Assembly (NCBI GenBank): GCA_938002705.1 | Contig: CALLAG010000195.1 | Location: 1-5,913, forward strand | Reading direction: 5' to 3' | DNA: 5,913 nt | From: an uncultured Saprospiraceae bacterium | Lineage (GTDB): Bacteria > Bacteroidota > Bacteroidia > Chitinophagales > Saprospiraceae | In this document: positions 5,400-5,913 of the stretch, piece after piece | Numbering within the stretch: position 1 is the stretch's first letter | How the letters are laid out: each line of letters starts with the position of its first letter | The notes under the pieces: model-generated | The model's input: the letters and a program-made list of their open reading frames with translations, nothing else | What the model was told of the DNA's origin: nothing | Database searches by the model: none | Made by a program: the position numbers and the translations under genes

Positions 5400-5913
5400 C
5401 TGAAAACTGACATCAAACATATAGCTGTAGCTGGCAATATAGGCGCTGGCAAGACGACATTAACCGAGATGCTCGGTAAGCACTTTAACTGGGATGTACA
5501 TTATGAAGATGCAGATACTAACCCCTATCTGAGCGATTTCTATGATGATATGCACAGATGGTCATTTAATCTACAGATCTATTTTTTAAATTCTCGATAC
5601 AGGCAAATATTAGATATTAAGTCTGGAGACAAAGTCGTCATACAGGATAGAACGATATATGAAGATGCTAATATCTTCGCTCCTAACCTACATGAGATGG
5701 GGCTTATGTCTAAGCGAGACTTTGACAATTACCACAGCCTATTCGATACTATGACCAGTCAGGTAGACCCACCTGATCTTCTTATATACCTTAAGGCCAG
5801 CATCCCTAAGCTCGTAGAACACATACACACCAGAGGCCGGGATTATGAAGGCAGCATCAGCTTAGACTATCTTAAGAGATTAAATCAGAAGTACAACGAC
5901 TGGATAGATGGCT
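5400..5913 (+). CDS. Deoxynucleoside kinase (deoxyadenosine/deoxyguanosine kinase type), partial at right edge
   Basis: This cytoplasmic salvage enzyme phosphorylates a deoxynucleoside at the 5' position with NTP. The 171 visible residues include the P-loop GNIGAGKT (12-19), ED (36-37) and NPYLSDFY (41-48) of the substrate site, RWSFNLQIYFLNSR (53-66), the DRT motif in QDRTIYEDA (82-90) with the following FAPNLHEMG (93-101), and the LID region RGRDYE (145-150). The sequence stops at the window edge; relatives have roughly 200-215 residues, so about 35-40 are missing. The sequence resembles Bacteroidota dAdo/dGuo kinases, but substrate preference cannot be read reliably. The frame is open from a TAG at 5349-5351 and contains no ATG, GTG or TTG before the P-loop. 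The first in-frame ATG encodes residue 24, after the P-loop, and would destroy the enzyme. CTG at 5400, giving MKTDIKHIAVAGN, is the most plausible start; ATT, ATA or ATC codons in the frame are alternatives. It diverges from the ABC ATPase gene. Confidence 0.9.
   Translation, partial: MKTDIKHIAVAGNIGAGKTTLTEMLGKHFNWDVHYEDADTNPYLSDFYDDMHRWSFNLQIYFLNSRYRQILDIKSGDKVVIQDRTIYEDANIFAPNLHEMGLMSKRDFDNYHSLFDTMTSQVDPPDLLIYLKASIPKLVEHIHTRGRDYEGSISLDYLKRLNQKYNDWIDG

Overview
The window looks like ordinary chromosomal sequence from a member of the Bacteroidota. This is inferred from the kind of deoxynucleoside kinase present (its N-terminal half matches the form common in that phylum), a secreted M1 metallopeptidase of the Bacteroidota type, a DUF6580-like membrane protein, moderately AT-rich DNA, and starts that mostly lack Shine-Dalgarno sequences. 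Finer placement is not possible from the sequence alone. I see no phage, IS element, CRISPR array, tRNA or rRNA, and no sign of recent transfer.

Layout. (1) Bases 1-64 lie downstream of the first gene and are too short to assign; a reverse-strand ATG at 28-30 might begin another gene. (2) Bases 65-3134, reverse strand, hold a two-gene unit: a CPBP (CAAX-protease/bacteriocin-processing) membrane endopeptidase followed, one base after its stop codon, by a secreted zinc aminopeptidase of family M1. (3) Bases 3135-3314 are a divergent intergenic region. (4) Bases 3315-3890, forward strand, encode a small polytopic membrane protein resembling DUF6580, a putative transporter with ECF S-component-like character. 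(5) Bases 3905-5219, reverse strand, hold a second two-gene unit: a MacB/LolD/FtsE-type ABC ATPase followed after 25 bases by a PduO-type cob(I)alamin adenosyltransferase. It converges on the DUF6580-like gene with only 14 bases between stop codons. (6) Bases 5220-5399 are a second divergent intergenic region with a 16-base inverted repeat. (7) From about 5400 to the right edge lies a deoxyadenosine/deoxyguanosine-type kinase, cut by the window and with no ATG, GTG or TTG available as a start.

How the genes work together. The two reverse-strand peptidases are probably co-translated, linking intramembrane and extracytoplasmic proteolysis. The adenosyltransferase makes the coenzyme form of vitamin B12. 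The neighbouring DUF6580-like protein could be a vitamin or cofactor transporter, but convergence alone is weak evidence. The ABC ATPase has no permease in the window and must pair with one encoded elsewhere. The kinase belongs to deoxynucleoside salvage and has no evident link to the rest.

The points most worth a second look are the apparent CTG start of the kinase, the unusually wide spacing between catalytic motifs in the CPBP protease, and the tight CPBP-M1 coupling. I found no convincing new biological system.
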